From: Hyphomicrobium_A sp963759735
GTDB lineage: Bacteria; Pseudomonadota; Alphaproteobacteria; Rhizobiales; Hyphomicrobiaceae
NCBI GenBank assembly: GCA_963759735.1
Contig: CAVXAF010000004.1
Coordinates: 310,001-374,000 of the forward strand
DNA: 64,000 nucleotides
Reading direction: 5' to 3'
The translations under genes and the position numbers were made by a program. Positions within the stretch are counted from its first letter, which is position 1. The number at the start of each line of letters is the position of its first letter. The notes beneath the pieces were generated by a model. The model did no database searches, was not told where the DNA came from, and was given only the letters and a program-made list of their open reading frames with translations. Below, one piece after another: positions 10,022 to 18,901 of the stretch.

Positions 10022-10545
10022 GAGTAACCAGTGGACCAATATAAACCAAATGAAGCCAATAGCAGTTTTCCGGCAATAGGCACAGGCAATTGATGTGGAC
10101 CGCATCAAGGTTGCGGCAGAACTGTGCCCAATTGCTAGGCCTTCGATGCCTGCCGATTGTTTCCTATCAGGCAACTTTCTTGTTGCCCGCCACAAGCGCT
10201 CGGCTAATTTGGAGGGGTTCCGGAGCCGTGTGGGCGAAAGTGGGCGTAATTGGCATGATTTGGGCGCGACCCCGATCTCACCTCGACCTATACCCTGGGC
10301 GTCCCGTCTGTTGGCGTCCGGCCAAGCGCGGACTGAGAAGCAGGCGCATCGCCAGGAGTGGAGCAAATGACGACGGGCGCAATCCGCGCGCGCGCCCGAC
10401 TGCGGCCGCGCCGTCAGGTGAGCCATCGACTTGGAGAGGCGCGTTTGGGTGGCCAGGGCGATAGCGCCAAACGGCCGGAGCGGCTCACGCTGCTTCGGCC
10501 TTCGCTTTTTACATGATCCCCACCGCGAGATGAGGAGAGTGCAGA
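10022..10545. other. intergenic region between divergent TPR/GntR genes and the dimethylamine operon
   Basis: Roughly 520 bases with no convincing gene; open frames here lack family similarity or ribosome-binding sites. It must hold the divergent promoters. Two AATTG-containing patches (near 10088 and 10128, GGCAATTG and CCAATTGC) are the only eye-catching sequences. I could not identify a GntR operator or a sigma-54 promoter. Confidence 0.5.
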
Positions 10546-11151
10546 TTGCAAGTGAGTGAAATCAAGAGTCGACCCGTTTATGCGGGACTGGAGCCCGACA
10601 TCTGCGCGCGCAGCAATGTCATCGTCTGCGATCGGGATGGAGCTGCGGCCGTCGCTGAGCTGCTGCAGAAGGCCGGCGCAGAATTCGCTGGCAAGACCAC
10701 CATTCTCATGTGCGCCGACGACTTCGACTCAGCGCGGTCGCTCGAAGCGCGGATTGATGCACTCAGGCCAGGGGGCACGGTCGTCTGCTTTAATATCACC
10801 GTCGCTGTAGGTGAACTCGCCCTCCGCCTGAATGGCGCCAAGATGGGCGTCCGGGTATACGCGGCCGGCAGCGAGCCCCTGATCGGATCAACCGTCCAGA
10901 CGGCCGAAAAGTTTGGCATCGACTATCGTTCCGTGCGGACCGAGCACCGCGGCTCGCTCAAGCGGCGTGTGCAGTGCGTGCACTGCAAGGGCATGACCGA
11001 GGACGTCACCGTCAGCCCCGTGAAGTGTAGCCAATGCGGGCTCTATCTAACGGTGCGCGATCACTATTCACGCCGTCTGGCTGCTTTCCAGGGTGTGTGT
11101 GTCGACGCCGAGGTCCCCGGGGAAATTCCGCAGCAGGTGGCGATACAATGA
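10546..11151 (+). CDS. dmmA: dimethylamine monooxygenase small subunit, DmmA-like with C-terminal zinc ribbon
   Basis: Resembles the DmmA-like subunit of the dimethylamine monooxygenase / heme-dependent oxidative N-demethylase complex. An N-terminal Rossmann-like half (NVIVCDRDGAAAVAELL) is followed by a C-terminal zinc ribbon with CVHCKGM and, 17 residues later, CSQCGLYL. The TTG start at 10546 follows GAGGAGA at 10532-10538; a GTG at 10552 is the alternative. Its stop overlaps the reductase start (ATGA at 11148). The operon order small subunit, reductase, heme subunit matches known dmm loci. Subunit lettering differs between publications and databases, so read the symbol as family-level. 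Confidence 0.78.
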   Translation: MQVSEIKSRPVYAGLEPDICARSNVIVCDRDGAAAVAELLQKAGAEFAGKTTILMCADDFDSARSLEARIDALRPGGTVVCFNITVAVGELALRLNGAKMGVRVYAAGSEPLIGSTVQTAEKFGIDYRSVRTEHRGSLKRRVQCVHCKGMTEDVTVSPVKCSQCGLYLTVRDHYSRRLAAFQGVCVDAEVPGEIPQQVAIQ

Positions 11152-12113
11152 CCGCATCCGCCTTGCGTCGCGTGCGCGTCGCCGAGATCGAGCGCGTCGC
11201 CGACGACATCAAGCGTTTTCGCTTCGTCGATGCTTCTGGTGCGGCGCTTCCCGCTTTCTCAGCGGGTTCGCATGTCGTCGTGACCATGCCGGATGCCAAC
11301 GGGCACAGCTGGAAAAACCCCTACTCGCTGATCGGAGCTGCCGGCGACCGCAGCAGCTACGACATTGGCGTGTTGCGGCTTGCTGCTTCGCGCGGGGGAT
11401 CGGTTTTCATGCACGACCGCGTGCACATCGGAACCGAGCTCTTCATAAGCGACCCGGTGAACCTGTTTCCCGTGGCCAAACAGGGCCGCAAGCATATCCT
11501 GCTCGCGGGCGGCATCGGCATTACACCGTTCGTTGCCATGGCGCACGAGCTTGCGGCACAGAACGCGGATTTCGAGCTGCATTACAAGCTGCGCGATCTG
11601 CCTCGCGCGGCCTTCCACGAGCGACTGCTCGCCGACTACGGATCGCGTGTGCGCCTCTACCGCAAGGCGGCCGGTGAAGACCTGTCGTTGGAGGATCTGC
11701 TGCGCGATCAGCCGCTCGGGACGCACATGTACGTGTGCGGCCCCGCCGCGATGATCAACTGGGCACTTCACGTCGCCCGGTCTGCCGGGTGGCCCGACGA
11801 GAACCTGCATTCCGAGCGCTTCAGCGCTCCGCCGTCAGGGCATGCCTTCTCCGTGAAGTTGGCGCGGTCAAACCGTGAAATCGTCGTCGGCCCGCAGCAG
11901 AGCATTCTCGAAGCGCTGGAGCACAATGGCATCGACGCGCAGTGCCTTTGCCGCGGCGGGGCCTGCGGGCAGTGCGAGACTCGCGTCGTGGCGAGCGACG
12001 GGCCGTTGCAGCACAACGATCATTACCTCACCGACGAAGACAAGAGCCGCGGTGAAGCGATCATGATCTGCGTTTCGCGGGCCACAGGCCGCCACCTCAC
12101 ACTGGATCTGTGA
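11148..12113 (+). CDS. dmmB: dimethylamine monooxygenase reductase subunit (FAD/NAD, [2Fe-2S])
   Basis: Phthalate-dioxygenase-reductase-type electron carrier delivering NAD(P)H electrons to the heme demethylase. The domain order is a flavin-binding barrel (KNPYSLIG), a nucleotide-binding domain (LLAGGIGITPFVAMA and later MYVCGPAAMINWA), and a C-terminal plant-type ferredoxin domain with CLCRGGACGQC and a distal Cys in MICVS. The start ATG 11148 overlaps the previous stop; the longer frame from 11034 is spurious. About 321 residues, usual for the family. Confidence 0.9.
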   Translation: MTASALRRVRVAEIERVADDIKRFRFVDASGAALPAFSAGSHVVVTMPDANGHSWKNPYSLIGAAGDRSSYDIGVLRLAASRGGSVFMHDRVHIGTELFISDPVNLFPVAKQGRKHILLAGGIGITPFVAMAHELAAQNADFELHYKLRDLPRAAFHERLLADYGSRVRLYRKAAGEDLSLEDLLRDQPLGTHMYVCGPAAMINWALHVARSAGWPDENLHSERFSAPPSGHAFSVKLARSNREIVVGPQQSILEALEHNGIDAQCLCRGGACGQCETRVVASDGPLQHNDHYLTDEDKSRGEAIMICVSRATGRHLTLDL

Positions 12114-12148
12114 ACGCGCAAGCCGCGCGTAATATTGGAGGCGAGGTC

Positions 12149-14362
12149 ATGGGACTGGTATTCAAGGACGAGACGTTCCGAGACGATTTTACGTTCTCGA
12201 ACAGCCCGGCCTCGATCAAGCGCTTTCCCTTCCCGTTCCACGAAGACGCCTACATGTATGCGGTCAACATTGAACCGCACGTGCCGGGTCCGAAGGGCTC
12301 GGTCTACGAGTTCCCGATCGATATCGACGAGCACTACGTCTCCGAGATGCGCGATCGCGCGCTGGTGCTGGAGAAGGATCCGCTACGCTGTCAGGCGCTG
12401 CCGCACATGATGCCGGCGCAATGGGACATGCTCGAACTGCTGATGACGTCGATGGCGTCCGGCTATCCCGAGCATTTCACGCTCAACCGCGACGGCAACG
12501 ACTGGCATTGGATCAACCGCCCCCTGGGGATCGATCAGCGCTTTACGTTTGGTGATCCGTCGACGCTTCCGTACGGGCCGATGGAGTACATTGGCCGCCA
12601 GTGCCAAGGCGATTTCTCGCTGCAGGATCAGCGCGACAATCAGCTCTACATGGATGCCGGCATCATTACCACGCAGGCCGACTGGTCGCTCGATTTCGAT
12701 GTCGGTATGAACTTCACCGAGTGGCATGGCCCAGTCCCGCTGGCCCATAAAGAGCGCGTGTTCGAACGCGCGCTGAAGTTCCTGCTCAACTTGCAGAACG
12801 GCCATCCGGTCCGTCGCCTCAACTGGACCATGACGATCAATCCGCGTCTCGATACGAGCCCCGAGAACTTCCACAAGTGGGGCGTCGATCGCACGACGGT
12901 CACGCCAGGGAACGTCGGCGACAAGGTGCACCTGCGCGTCGAGGTGCAGGGCTTGTGGCGCCTTCCGCGCTCCAACGCCATCCTCTTCTCCATCCGCTGC
13001 TACCTGTTGAAGATGAACGAGCTCGTGTCGGTGCCCAAGTGGGCGCGGCGCTTTCCGCGCGTGCTGGGATCGCTGCCGCCGGAACTCGTCGACTACAAGG
13101 GCTTGACCCGCTACCGCGACACCACGCTTGCGTGGCTGGCGAAGTACGACGACGGCGTACCCACTTCAGCGGGATGCCGGCCTGACGATGAGGGCCTTGA
13201 ACAAGCCAGCGAAAAACCAATCACGAGGAGCGAAGCGCCAATGTCAGTCAGTACTTCTCCCAGGCAGTCGGTCCTCAACGATCGCCACGCCGCGCTTGGC
13301 TCGGACCTGGCGAATGCATGGAACGACATGCCGATTCCGCAGAACTACAAAACCGATCCTTACGAGGAGACTGCGGCAGTCCGCTATCGTGCGGGCCTGT
13401 TCGACGTGTCGATGCTGAAGATACTCAACGTTACAGGCAGCGGCGCGCTCGCCTTCCTCAACGAGTTGCTGACTTCGGACGTGTCTAAGGCGAAGCCCGG
13501 CGATTCGCACATCAGCAATATCGTCAATGAAGGCGGATCACTCGTCGACGACGTCATCGTCTATGTGGACGGGCCCAACGAGTTCCGCATCTCGCACGGC
13601 GGCGGCTCTTTCGAAGAGGCCATGCTTCCGGTCGCCAAGAAGCATGATGTGAAGATCGAAAGAGACAACGACGTCCACATTCTGTCATTGCAAGGCCCGC
13701 TGGCGCTCGCGGCTTTGGCTCCGCACACACCCATGGACCTCGGCGGACTCGGCTACTTCCGCCACGAACCGACCACCATATTCGGCAAGAGCGTCCGCAT
13801 TGCGCGCGGCGGCTACTCGGCCGAGCGCGGCTACGAGATATTCTGTTCAGCCGCCGACGCGCACAACATCTGGGACGCAATTCTCGTCAACGGCGCCGCG
13901 CAGGGGATCATTCCCGTTTCCTGGGCGTGCCTCGATATCGTTCGCGTCGAGGGCGCATTGCTGTTTTTCCCATTCGATATGCCGCACGGAGACACGACGC
14001 CGTGGGAAGTGCGTGCCGACTGGACCGTGGATCTCAACAAGCCGGATTTCGTAGGCAAGCAGGCGCTCATCGAGCGTAAGGGCAAGGAGCGCTCATTCAT
14101 CACCGGCCTGGACGTTGCGGCACCGGCAGCCATCGAGCCGGGCTCTAAGATTACGGCCGGCGGCGAAGAGGTCGGCGTCATCACCAGCACGACCTACAGC
14201 AAGCATCTCATGAAGTCGCTCGCGCTGGCGCAGATCGACCCCAGCTTCACCAAGCTCGGCACCGAACTGGTCGTGCACGACAAGGGTGAGCATCGCGCCG
14301 TTGTGGTGCAGACCCCCTTCTATGACCCCATGCGTCTACGCACTCACCCTGCACACGCTTAA
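12149..14362 (+). CDS. heme-dependent oxidative N-demethylase fused in frame to a GcvT-type tetrahydrofolate enzyme (DmmC-DmmD)
   Basis: Residues 1 to about 345 are a DUF3445 heme-dependent oxidative N-demethylase (FPFPFHEDAYMYAVNIEPH, GNDWHWINRPLG, HKWGVDRTTVTPGNV), the catalytic part of dimethylamine monooxygenase. Residues 365-737 are an aminomethyltransferase/GcvT-family domain (MSVSTSPRQSVLND, RAGLFDVSMLKILNVTG, IISWACLDIVRVEGALL-like core), as in DmmD, thought to capture formaldehyde on tetrahydrofolate. The linker (346-364) has no stop. A strong ribosome-binding site (AGGAG at 13226-13230) precedes ATG 13241, so the second domain may also be made alone. ATG 12149, with GGAGGCGAG upstream, is preferred over GTG 12110, which overlaps the reductase stop. 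A lost stop codon through sequence error cannot be excluded. Confidence 0.85.
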   Translation: MGLVFKDETFRDDFTFSNSPASIKRFPFPFHEDAYMYAVNIEPHVPGPKGSVYEFPIDIDEHYVSEMRDRALVLEKDPLRCQALPHMMPAQWDMLELLMTSMASGYPEHFTLNRDGNDWHWINRPLGIDQRFTFGDPSTLPYGPMEYIGRQCQGDFSLQDQRDNQLYMDAGIITTQADWSLDFDVGMNFTEWHGPVPLAHKERVFERALKFLLNLQNGHPVRRLNWTMTINPRLDTSPENFHKWGVDRTTVTPGNVGDKVHLRVEVQGLWRLPRSNAILFSIRCYLLKMNELVSVPKWARRFPRVLGSLPPELVDYKGLTRYRDTTLAWLAKYDDGVPTSAGCRPDDEGLEQASEKPITRSEAPMSVSTSPRQSVLNDRHAALGSDLANAWNDMPIPQNYKTDPYEETAAVRYRAGLFDVSMLKILNVTGSGALAFLNELLTSDVSKAKPGDSHISNIVNEGGSLVDDVIVYVDGPNEFRISHGGGSFEEAMLPVAKKHDVKIERDNDVHILSLQGPLALAALAPHTPMDLGGLGYFRHEPTTIFGKSVRIARGGYSAERGYEIFCSAADAHNIWDAILVNGAAQGIIPVSWACLDIVRVEGALLFFPFDMPHGDTTPWEVRADWTVDLNKPDFVGKQALIERKGKERSFITGLDVAAPAAIEPGSKITAGGEEVGVITSTTYSKHLMKSLALAQIDPSFTKLGTELVVHDKGEHRAVVVQTPFYDPMRLRTHPAHA

Positions 14363-14379
14363 GACTTCCGCGTGTGCAA

Positions 14380-14410
14380 TTTGGCCGGAGGCCGATGCCT
14401 CCGGCCATTT
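14380..14410. terminator. bidirectional terminator between dmm operon and GMC oxidoreductase gene
   Basis: A perfect 11-bp stem, TGGCCGGAGGC (14382-14392) and its complement at 14397-14407 with loop CGAT, followed by TTT on the + side. It lies exactly between two convergent genes. The T-run is short. Confidence 0.6.
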
Positions 14411-14429
14411 CGCTCCTCAGGCACCATCG

Positions 14430-16085
14430 CTACATGGCGGCTTCGCGTAGCGGGCTAGGCGGCGCGACTTCGAGGTCGAGGTTCCTGCGAAGTTGCCTCG
14501 CCGCCAGGATCATGGCGCGCTCCGCGAGCGCTGTAATCGTCAGGAGCGGGCTGACGCCGATCGCCGATGGAACCGCCGCTCCGTCGCAAACGTAGAGCCC
14601 GTCATGCACGCCGTGCGGCCCCTTCGTCGGGTCGAACACCCGCCCGTCCGGCGCCACGACTCCCTCATTTGCGGTTTCGCCCATCGCGCATCCACCCAGC
14701 GGATGGGCGATGATGCGGTTGCCGCCGAAAGCCGTCATGGCGAAGGGGTTGGCATTGAACTCGCCACCCATCCCTTCGACCATGGCCTTGACCTTTTGCT
14801 CCGCCCGCAGGCGTGCCGGCGCGTCGCTGTAGCCCGGCCATTCGACGACGACGTGATCGTTCTTCAGCCGCAGTCGGCCACTCGCATCGTCATGCGAGAC
14901 GACGTAGAGGAGTTGCGCGCGGCTCAACCGGTCGCCGTAGATGCCCTGTCGCAGGGTCCGGAAGGCCAGCCCGATCTTCAGTTCAAGCAACTCCTTGAGG
15001 GGCGCCAGGGCAGCCATCAGGGTGAGCATCGTGCCGTCGTGCACCCACACCGGTCCGTCCGCGTCACCCAGATCGATCAACGCCATGGAATGCGGCCCGA
15101 CCGGCGGCGCTCCCGGCGGCGCCTGCGAGGGGAAGCCCGTTGCAACGGCATTTACCGGTACTTCAAGGTTGCCCGCGACCACGAGATCATCGCCGTTCGC
15201 GGAAAAATTCGCGCCGAGCTTGTCGGAGAGTTCAAGGCCGTGCTGCTGCGCGCGCAGAAGCAATTCGTTGGTGCCCAATGTGCCGGCCGCCAGGACGACG
15301 ATGGGCGATTGGATGCGAACGCTGGCGCCCTGTTTCGATAGATCCTGCACGACGACCTCCCAGCCGCTCGCAGTCTTGGCGAGAGATTGGACTTTCGCTT
15401 CGCAAAACACCGAAGCGCCGTGAGCGACAGCGTCGGCGATATACGTGACGCCGACCGTGTTTTTCGCGCCCGCGTTGCAGCCCGACCAGCAGTCGCCGCA
15501 ATGCCGGCATCCGTTCTGCAACACACCGGCAGGGTTCCACCCGCGCGTGTGGGTGATCGTCATCGACGGCAACTGCACCGCACGACCCGACGCCTCCGCG
15601 GCCTTAGCCATGCCGGCATACTTGGCAAAGCGTTCAGGACGCGGCACCGGCGCGACGCCGAGCATCTCCTCGGCCAGATCGATTCCGCGCGCCAGCAGTC
15701 CGTCGTTCAGCACCGCCTCCGGCCAGCCGGCTTTGCGCAACCGCGCCGGATCAGGGCGGAGCGCGATCCCCGCGTTGATCAGCGAGCCACCGCCAAGTCC
15801 GGACGCGCCGAACACGGTCAGCCCCTTGCCGACCGACAGGTAGTAGAGGCTCGAAGGGTCGCCCAGCTTCGGCGCACGGCCCGTCAGTCGAGTGGTTTTG
15901 CGCCGCGCCTTCGCCGTGGTGGGAAAATCGCCGGGGCGCCAATGTCGGCCCTGCTCGAGCACGGCCACCCGCAGGCCCATGCGCGCCAGCCGGGATGCCG
16001 CGACACCGCCGCCGTAGCCGGATCCGATGACGACCGCGTCGTAGGCCGGCATCGCGTCGTCGATAGTCTTGGTTGCAAAAGGCAT
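14430..16085 (-). CDS. GMC family oxidoreductase (cholesterol-oxidase-like) with a four-Cys motif
   Basis: FAD-dependent alcohol/sterol-type oxidoreductase. The Rossmann FAD motif is YDAVVIGSGYGGGVAASRLA with VAVLEQG, a GASGLGGGSLINAG loop typical of the GMC/cholesterol oxidase branch follows, and near the C-terminus are RIIAHPLGGC and GVSPLLTITALAE. A cluster CRHCGDCWSGCNAGAKNT (C-x2-C-x2-C-x3-C) sits in the middle and could hold an iron-sulfur cluster; I have seen the same cluster in this sub-branch, so it is not a one-off. Substrate unknown. The ATG at 16085 is chosen over the in-frame TTG at 16091. No signal peptide. Confidence 0.85.
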   Translation of the reverse strand: MPFATKTIDDAMPAYDAVVIGSGYGGGVAASRLARMGLRVAVLEQGRHWRPGDFPTTAKARRKTTRLTGRAPKLGDPSSLYYLSVGKGLTVFGASGLGGGSLINAGIALRPDPARLRKAGWPEAVLNDGLLARGIDLAEEMLGVAPVPRPERFAKYAGMAKAAEASGRAVQLPSMTITHTRGWNPAGVLQNGCRHCGDCWSGCNAGAKNTVGVTYIADAVAHGASVFCEAKVQSLAKTASGWEVVVQDLSKQGASVRIQSPIVVLAAGTLGTNELLLRAQQHGLELSDKLGANFSANGDDLVVAGNLEVPVNAVATGFPSQAPPGAPPVGPHSMALIDLGDADGPVWVHDGTMLTLMAALAPLKELLELKIGLAFRTLRQGIYGDRLSRAQLLYVVSHDDASGRLRLKNDHVVVEWPGYSDAPARLRAEQKVKAMVEGMGGEFNANPFAMTAFGGNRIIAHPLGGCAMGETANEGVVAPDGRVFDPTKGPHGVHDGLYVCDGAAVPSAIGVSPLLTITALAERAMILAARQLRRNLDLEVAPPSPLREAAM

Positions 16086-16333
16086 GAGCAACTCGACCCG
16101 GGTGAAAAATTACTTGCTCCCAGGTTCTCAGAAAGTCGTTCACAGAGGGTCGAATTTGCCGCGGAAATTTACTCAATTTGCTGTGTTCAGCCCGCGCTCT
16201 TCCCGCGCTGCGAGCGCCGCGCGCCGCCTCTGTCATGGTCTTGGGATCGCTATACGCCCGTACGGGCTTCTGATCCGGGCTATTTGGAAAACGGCTGGGC
16301 AGCGCAGCGCGTTGGCAGACCTTCGGGAAGGTC

Positions 16334-16409
16334 TGGTGCCGCAAGAGGGAATCGAACCCCCGACCCCGTCATTACGAATGACGTGCTCTACCGACTGAGC
16401 TATTGCGGC
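16334..16409 (-). tRNA. tRNA-Thr (anticodon CGT)
   Basis: On the minus strand the acceptor stem GCCGCAA pairs with TTGCGGC. D-arm GCTCAGTCGGTAGAGC, anticodon stem CGTCA/TGACG with loop TTCGTAA (anticodon CGT, reads ACG), T-arm GGGGGTTCGATTCCCTC, discriminator A, and an encoded CCA (16334-16336). Confidence 0.97.
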
Positions 16410-16772
16410 TTTCCGTGCGATGCCAAAACCTTAGACGGTCCCGCCAACGGCGCAAGAGCGACCAGGCGTCCTGGCCGGGCCGCCTTCGTGCAGCCACGCG
16501 CGAGCCGGCATAGACCAACTTCGGCGGCCGTTCAAGGTGCCGAAAGCGTCTGGCCACCCTGGCGGACGCCTCCCGGCGCTTCGCAGGCGCCGCGTTCCCC
16601 CGGTCCAACCCCCAGAGCGGAGCCCGACAGAGCGGGAACAATGGGCTCGCATGCACGGGAAACAATGACGTTCCGGCCGCCGTGGATTTACCTGCCAGGG
16701 GGCCCGGCCGACGCGTAAGCAGAGTGGGCGGCAGCATCGCCACAGGCTTATAACGCTACGTATTCCAAACAC
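16410..16772. other. intergenic region upstream of the histidine kinase
   Basis: About 360 GC-rich bases between tRNA-Thr and the kinase gene. Open frames on both strands lack family features. No clear promoter motif or structured RNA was recognised. Confidence 0.4.
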
Positions 16773-18218
16773 ATGTATCGCCAGTGGTGGAACGACCTGC
16801 CTGTCCGGTGGCAGTTGATGATCTCCATTTCGATCATCAGCGTCGGCGCGGTGCTGCTTTCCGTCGCTCTGGCCGTATTCGATGCCCGCAGCCGCGTCGA
16901 GGCCGAGGTCAACTCAGCCATGGAGTTTGCGCGCCAGCTCGTCAACGACATGGTCAAGCGGTCGTTCAATGACGGCAAGACTACCGAGCTGCGCAAGATC
17001 ATGCCCGAGCAGCTGAGGTTCGTGCGGCACGTACGTATTCTCGCCACCGACGAGCAAGGTGACTTCGTACAGATCGCGCCGGACGAGCACGCCGAGCGCG
17101 CCTTCACGCACCCCGAGCGCGCTCCGCAGTGGTTTGCCGATCTTGTCGGGCCGAGCATCGGCACGCGCGAAGTGCGCGTCGTCCTGGGGCCAAGCCGAAT
17201 CGGCACGATCCTTATCGTCGGCGAGCCGCGCGATGAACTCGGCGAAGTGTGGGAGGAAGTTTCACGACGCGCGGTGATATGGCTCGGCATCACGGCCCTG
17301 ATGCTCGGGCTGCTGTACGTCGTGCTCGGCCGCCTGCTCAATCCCCTAGTCGGCTTGGCCGGTGGCATGCAGGAGCTCGAGGACGGCAACTTCGCAACAC
17401 GGCTCGCCCCCCCGCGCGTGCGCGAACTGGCCGTCATCGCCTCGCGCTTCAATACATTGGCCGAGGCGTTGGGGAAGGCGCGCGCCGAGAACAGCCGCCT
17501 CTACAGGAGCGTCATCGAACTGCAAGAGGACGAACGCCGCCAGATCGCCAACGAGCTGCATGATGAAGCTGGGCCGTGTCTGTTCGGGATCACCGCCAAC
17601 GTGTCATCGATCAGGCGTCTCGCCGAACTCGTGCCTGCTGCACAGGCGACGCTGATCGAACAGCGCGCCGATGAGGTGCACACCATCACCGAGCGCCTGA
17701 AGACGATAAACCGCGACCTGCTGCGCCGGCTGCGTCCGATCGAACTCGGCCGTATCCCGCTGGAAGAGCTGATTGGCAGCCTGGTCGCCGGATTTGGGCG
17801 ACGCCATCCGGAGGTGACGTTCAGCGTCGCCATAGGTTCGCTTGCGGACAAATACGGTGAAGCCGTCGACCTGACGGTGTTCCGCTGCGTGCAGGAGGCG
17901 CTGACCAACGCCATGAAGCACGGCGGGGCGACAAGCGTCGGCGTCGAACTGCGCGAAGAACGCGGCGCGGCGAATGGATCGGACCGCTCGAGCCGGCTGC
18001 ATCTCACCATTCAAGACAACGGCGCTGGGCTCGCTGCCGCCGCCCCTCCGGGCATCGGCATGACTGCCATGCGCGAGCGGGTCGGCGGCCTCGGGGGCTC
18101 GGCCAGCATCGCGGCGTCACCTGGCGGTGGGACGACTGTGTCCGTTCAAATACCTGTGCCCGTGAAACCGCTCCGCAACGAGCATGTCCAAGCTCAAGCG
18201 ATCGAAGGACGCATCTGA
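16773..18218 (+). CDS. membrane sensor histidine kinase (NarX/FlhS-like, HisKA_3)
   Basis: Two-component sensor. A first membrane helix spans about residues 15-35 (LMISISIISVGAVLLSVALAV), an extracytoplasmic domain follows, a second membrane helix lies near 170-190 (WLGITALMLGLLYVVL), then a HAMP-like segment (PLVGLAGGMQELEDGNF). A HisKA_3 box has the phospho-accepting His263 (ERRQIANELHDEAGP), and the HATPase_c domain carries N and G boxes (CVQEALTNAMKH, DNGAGL, GIGMTAMRERVGGLGG). The stop overlaps the next regulator's ATG (TGATG at 18216-18220), so they are cognate partners. The position next to xoxF genes resembles FlhSR of Paracoccus, which controls methanol oxidation; that role is inferred. 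Confidence 0.9.
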   Translation: MYRQWWNDLPVRWQLMISISIISVGAVLLSVALAVFDARSRVEAEVNSAMEFARQLVNDMVKRSFNDGKTTELRKIMPEQLRFVRHVRILATDEQGDFVQIAPDEHAERAFTHPERAPQWFADLVGPSIGTREVRVVLGPSRIGTILIVGEPRDELGEVWEEVSRRAVIWLGITALMLGLLYVVLGRLLNPLVGLAGGMQELEDGNFATRLAPPRVRELAVIASRFNTLAEALGKARAENSRLYRSVIELQEDERRQIANELHDEAGPCLFGITANVSSIRRLAELVPAAQATLIEQRADEVHTITERLKTINRDLLRRLRPIELGRIPLEELIGSLVAGFGRRHPEVTFSVAIGSLADKYGEAVDLTVFRCVQEALTNAMKHGGATSVGVELREERGAANGSDRSSRLHLTIQDNGAGLAAAAPPGIGMTAMRERVGGLGGSASIAASPGGGTTVSVQIPVPVKPLRNEHVQAQAIEGRI

Positions 18219-18865
18219 TGAAAGTGCTCGTCATCGACGATCATCCAATCGTCATCCAAGGTTGTCGTCGCCTGCTTGAGGATTTGGGGGTGGACGAGGT
18301 TTTCGTTGCCGCCAGCTTGTCGGAAGGTTTCCGCACCTACCGCCAGAAGCGCCCCGAGATGATCATCGTCGACCTGTCGATGCAGACGGGTGCCCTTGGC
18401 GGCTTGTCGTTCATTCGTCGCCTGCGCGTGCACGACGAGCGTACGCCCGTGCTGGTGCTGAGCATGCACTCCGACCGGATGATCGTGAGCCGCGCGCTGG
18501 AGGTCGGCGCCAACGGTTATCTTCTGAAGGACACCTCCTCAGAGGAGTTCGTGAAGGCGTTCCGCCGCGTGCGTGACGGGCTTCCGTACCTCAATCACGA
18601 GCTCGCCTCGCAGATCGCGTTCATGGAAGCGCGTGGCGACCGCAATCCATTGAGCCGCATGACGCTGCGCGAATTGCAGACCCTGTCGTTGATCGCCGAC
18701 GGCAAGCCGTACATCTCCATCGCCGAGGAGTTGCACGTCAGCTACAAGACGGTGGTCAACACCAGCGCCCAGCTCAAGGCCAAGCTTGGCGTCCGCACGC
18801 TTCCCGAACTGATGCGTATCGCCATTCAGCATTTGCCGGCGAACGCGGGCAAGACGGTGATGTAA
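18218..18865 (+). CDS. LuxR/NarL family response regulator, cognate to the kinase
   Basis: Receiver domain with the acidic pair D7-D8, phospho-acceptor D52 (IIVDLSM) and lysine in LLKDTSSEEF, followed by a LuxR-type helix-turn-helix (LSRMTLRELQTLSLIADG, SYKTVVNTSAQLKAKLGV). The start codon overlaps the kinase stop. It is paralogous to the convergent regulator just downstream: both have SYKTV in the recognition helix region and end in an LMRIAI/LIRIAV motif. Probable activator of methylotrophy genes by analogy with FlhR. Confidence 0.92.
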   Translation: MKVLVIDDHPIVIQGCRRLLEDLGVDEVFVAASLSEGFRTYRQKRPEMIIVDLSMQTGALGGLSFIRRLRVHDERTPVLVLSMHSDRMIVSRALEVGANGYLLKDTSSEEFVKAFRRVRDGLPYLNHELASQIAFMEARGDRNPLSRMTLRELQTLSLIADGKPYISIAEELHVSYKTVVNTSAQLKAKLGVRTLPELMRIAIQHLPANAGKTVM

Positions 18866-18901
18866 CGGCGCTGCCCGCGCTGATCGAAAGCGCGTCCTGG
18901 A

